Shown one piece after another: positions 3,988-5,661 of a DNA stretch of 5,661 nt. The translations under genes were made by a program, and so were the position numbers. Each line of letters starts with the position of its first letter. Position 1 is the stretch's first letter. Below the pieces are notes generated by a model. The model did not search any database, was not told where the DNA came from, and was given only the letters and a program-made list of their open reading frames with translations. Location of the stretch: positions 1 through 5,661 of the forward strand of contig JABAAA010000088.1 of assembly GCA_014239005.1 (NCBI GenBank). Direction: 5' to 3'. The DNA comes from Alphaproteobacteria bacterium. Its GTDB lineage: Bacteria > Pseudomonadota > Alphaproteobacteria > JABAAW01.

Positions 3988-5661
3988 TCATGAATCTTTA
4001 TCCGAATCTAATACAACAAGCAAGTCGCCTGTGTCGACGGCATCGTTTTCGCTTACGACGATCTCCGCGATCACAGCGTCGACCTCCGCCTTTACTACCG
4101 TCTCGATCTTCATCGCCTCCAAGGTTAAAAGATCGTCGCCCGTCGCAACCCTTGCTCCCGCCTCCGCTAGAATTTTTCCCACAACCCCGCGCATCGGAGA
4201 ACCCACATGCTGCGCATTGCCAATCTCAACCTTCCTGCGCAACGCGCCGCTCGATTGCGAGCGATCCTCCGTCGTGATCACACGCGTCTGACCGTTCAAC
4301 TCGAAAAAAACATTAACGCGACCGCTCTCATCCGCCTGTCCCAACGCCTGACAGCTGATCTCTAACGTCTTGCCGCGCTCGATCTCCACCGAAAGATTGC
4401 TACCCGCAGCCAACCCGTAAAAGAAGATCGAGGTCGGTAGACACTCCACAGGACCATACTGCTCGTACGATCGCATAAACTCCAAGAAAACCTGCGGATA
4501 CATAAGATAACTGGCAAGCTGACTGTCCGTCAAACGCCTGCCCGCCAACACCGACCCTAAGGCATGCTCGGCTTCCGCACGCTTCGCATCCAAGTCGTAG
4601 GCAGCCAACGTCGCGCTCGCTCGCTCGCCAACCTTAAGCGAAGCCTTCTTCGCTTCCTGCCGCTTTTTTCCATCCTCCTTTGCTACGCCCTCTGCCAGCA
4701 CGCGTTTTCGAACCGCCTCGGGAAATCCTCCTTGCGGCCAGCCCAAGCCTCCGCGCAGCATGTCGCTGAGCGAATCGGGAAAGACAAACCCCGATCCTTC
4801 GGCGAACGCTTCCCTGACGCTCACCCCGCGCGCGACCGTCATCAAGGCGACATCGCCCACCACTTTCGACGAGGGCGTCACCTTCACGATATCGCCCAGC
4901 AGGCGATTCGTCGCCGTGTAGGCTTCGGCGATCTCCAGCCATTTGTCCGCCAAGCCCAAGGCGAAGGCTTGTTCTTTCAGGTTCGAAAGCTGACCGCCGG
5001 GCATCTCATGCTCGAACACCTCGGAGGCGCTCGAACGCTGCTCGCTTTCGAAGGCGCGGTAGCCCGCGCGCACCTGCTCCCAGTAGAGCGAGATTTGTCT
5101 GACCGCAGCCAAGTCGAGCGAACTCGCGCGTCCTCCCTTGCGCGTGCCGTCGTTGAGCGCCGCCAGCAGAGAGCCAAGGCAGGGTTGCGAGGTGCCGCCC
5201 GATAAAGCGTCGGTTGCCGCGTCGAAGGCATCGACCCCTGCCTCTACCGCGGCAAGCACCGTCGCAGAGCCCAGCCCTGAAGTGTCGTGCGTGTGCAAAT
5301 GCACGGGCACAGAAAGCGTCTCCTTCAACGCTCCGATCAACGCACGGGCACTCTCAGGGCGCAGCAACCCTGCCATGTCTTTGATCGCGATGATATGAAC
5401 GCCCGTGCGTTCCAACTCGCGCGCCAGGGTGAGGTAGTAGTCGAGTGTATAACGTCGCGACGGGTCGAAAAGATCGCCGCTGTAGCAGATCGCTCCTTCG
5501 ACCAGCTTGCCCGTCTCGCCGGCGGCGTCGATCGCAAGGCGCATGTTCTCGATCCAGTTCAGGCAGTCGAAGATGCGGAACAGATCGACCCCCTCCTTTG
5601 CCGCTTGACCGATGAAAAAGCGCACCGCGTTGTCGGGATAGTTCGTGTAGCCCACGGCGTT
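3988..5661 (-). CDS. pyc: Pyruvate carboxylase, C-terminal half (start beyond right edge)
   Basis: The minus-strand frame is open from the right edge (NAVGYTNYPDN) to TGA at 3988-3990, giving 557 residues, about half of a normal ~1150-residue enzyme. The GTG at 5655 is internal. Visible parts, numbered from the window edge: carboxyltransferase domain at 1 to about 310, with K94 in AIKDMAG (the carboxylated lysine), metal-binding H123 and H125 in HTHDTSG, catalytic T157 in SGGTSQP, and EMPGGQLSNLKEQA; FPDSLSDMLRGGLGWPQGGFPE (about 294-315); the PC-specific region with VEIERGKTLEI and VFFELNGQTR; and a biotin carrier domain at about 486-552 with the biotinyl lysine K518 in EAMKIET. The N-terminal biotin carboxylase domain is outside the window. 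Reaction: pyruvate, bicarbonate and ATP to oxaloacetate, refilling the TCA cycle in the cytoplasm. HTHDTSG and the FELNGQ segment separate it from oxaloacetate decarboxylase alpha subunits. K+1 of the biotin site is Ile, where Met is usual. Confidence 0.95.
   Translation of the reverse strand, partial: NAVGYTNYPDNAVRFFIGQAAKEGVDLFRIFDCLNWIENMRLAIDAAGETGKLVEGAICYSGDLFDPSRRYTLDYYLTLARELERTGVHIIAIKDMAGLLRPESARALIGALKETLSVPVHLHTHDTSGLGSATVLAAVEAGVDAFDAATDALSGGTSQPCLGSLLAALNDGTRKGGRASSLDLAAVRQISLYWEQVRAGYRAFESEQRSSASEVFEHEMPGGQLSNLKEQAFALGLADKWLEIAEAYTATNRLLGDIVKVTPSSKVVGDVALMTVARGVSVREAFAEGSGFVFPDSLSDMLRGGLGWPQGGFPEAVRKRVLAEGVAKEDGKKRQEAKKASLKVGERASATLAAYDLDAKRAEAEHALGSVLAGRRLTDSQLASYLMYPQVFLEFMRSYEQYGPVECLPTSIFFYGLAAGSNLSVEIERGKTLEISCQALGQADESGRVNVFFELNGQTRVITTEDRSQSSGALRRKVEIGNAQHVGSPMRGVVGKILAEAGARVATGDDLLTLEAMKIETVVKAEVDAVIAEIVVSENDAVDTGDLLVVLDSDKDS

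Noticed and set aside
3857..4291. Plus-strand open frame starting in the convergent spacer and entering pyc
   Set aside because: Most of it is antisense to the biotin carrier domain of pyc, and its start lies in AT-rich spacer without a convincing ribosome site.

Overview
The window reads as a piece of a bacterial chromosome, most likely from an alphaproteobacterium. The strongest hints are the TrmJ-family methyltransferase, whose opening motif (VRPQMGENIGMSARAM, then PRDGWP) has the alphaproteobacterial form, and a ComF protein with two zinc knuckles. This placement rests on remembered family patterns and was not tested by a search. No rRNA, tRNA, CRISPR array or complete insertion sequence was found.

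Layout. Positions 2-1013 (+) hold the end of a restriction-modification (R-M) locus: the C-terminal 148 residues of a probable DNA methyltransferase, overlapped by 11 nt by a complete, AT-rich gene with a PD-(D/E)XK nuclease core (D75, E84, K86). Positions 1045-1764 (-) hold a predicted exported protein that joins a His/Cys-rich YHYH-type motif to a staphylococcal-nuclease (SNase) domain. Its stop codon lies in a perfect 17-bp tandem duplication. Positions 1765-2185 are a 421-bp divergent spacer with no convincing gene. Positions 2186-3040 and 3059-3847 (+) form a two-gene unit: comF, with six in-frame 12-bp repeats near its start, and a TrmJ-type tRNA 2'-O-methyltransferase. Positions 3848-3987 are a very AT-rich convergent spacer. 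Positions 3988-5661 (-) hold the C-terminal half of pyruvate carboxylase, which runs off the right edge.

How the genes relate. The first two are an expected functional pair: the methylase protects the sites that the endonuclease would cut. The nuclease on the opposite strand is not obviously part of that pair. comF and trmJ share transcription direction and an 18-bp gap, but not a known pathway. pyc is central metabolism (pyruvate to oxaloacetate). Base composition is patchy: the endonuclease is AT-rich, whereas the SNase and trmJ genes are strongly G-rich on their own coding strands and carry G8 runs, even though they lie on opposite strands. I see no clear undescribed multi-gene system. The points most worth a second look are the R-M pair of unknown specificity, the YHYH-SNase architecture, the ComF N-terminal repeats and the G8 tracts inside genes.
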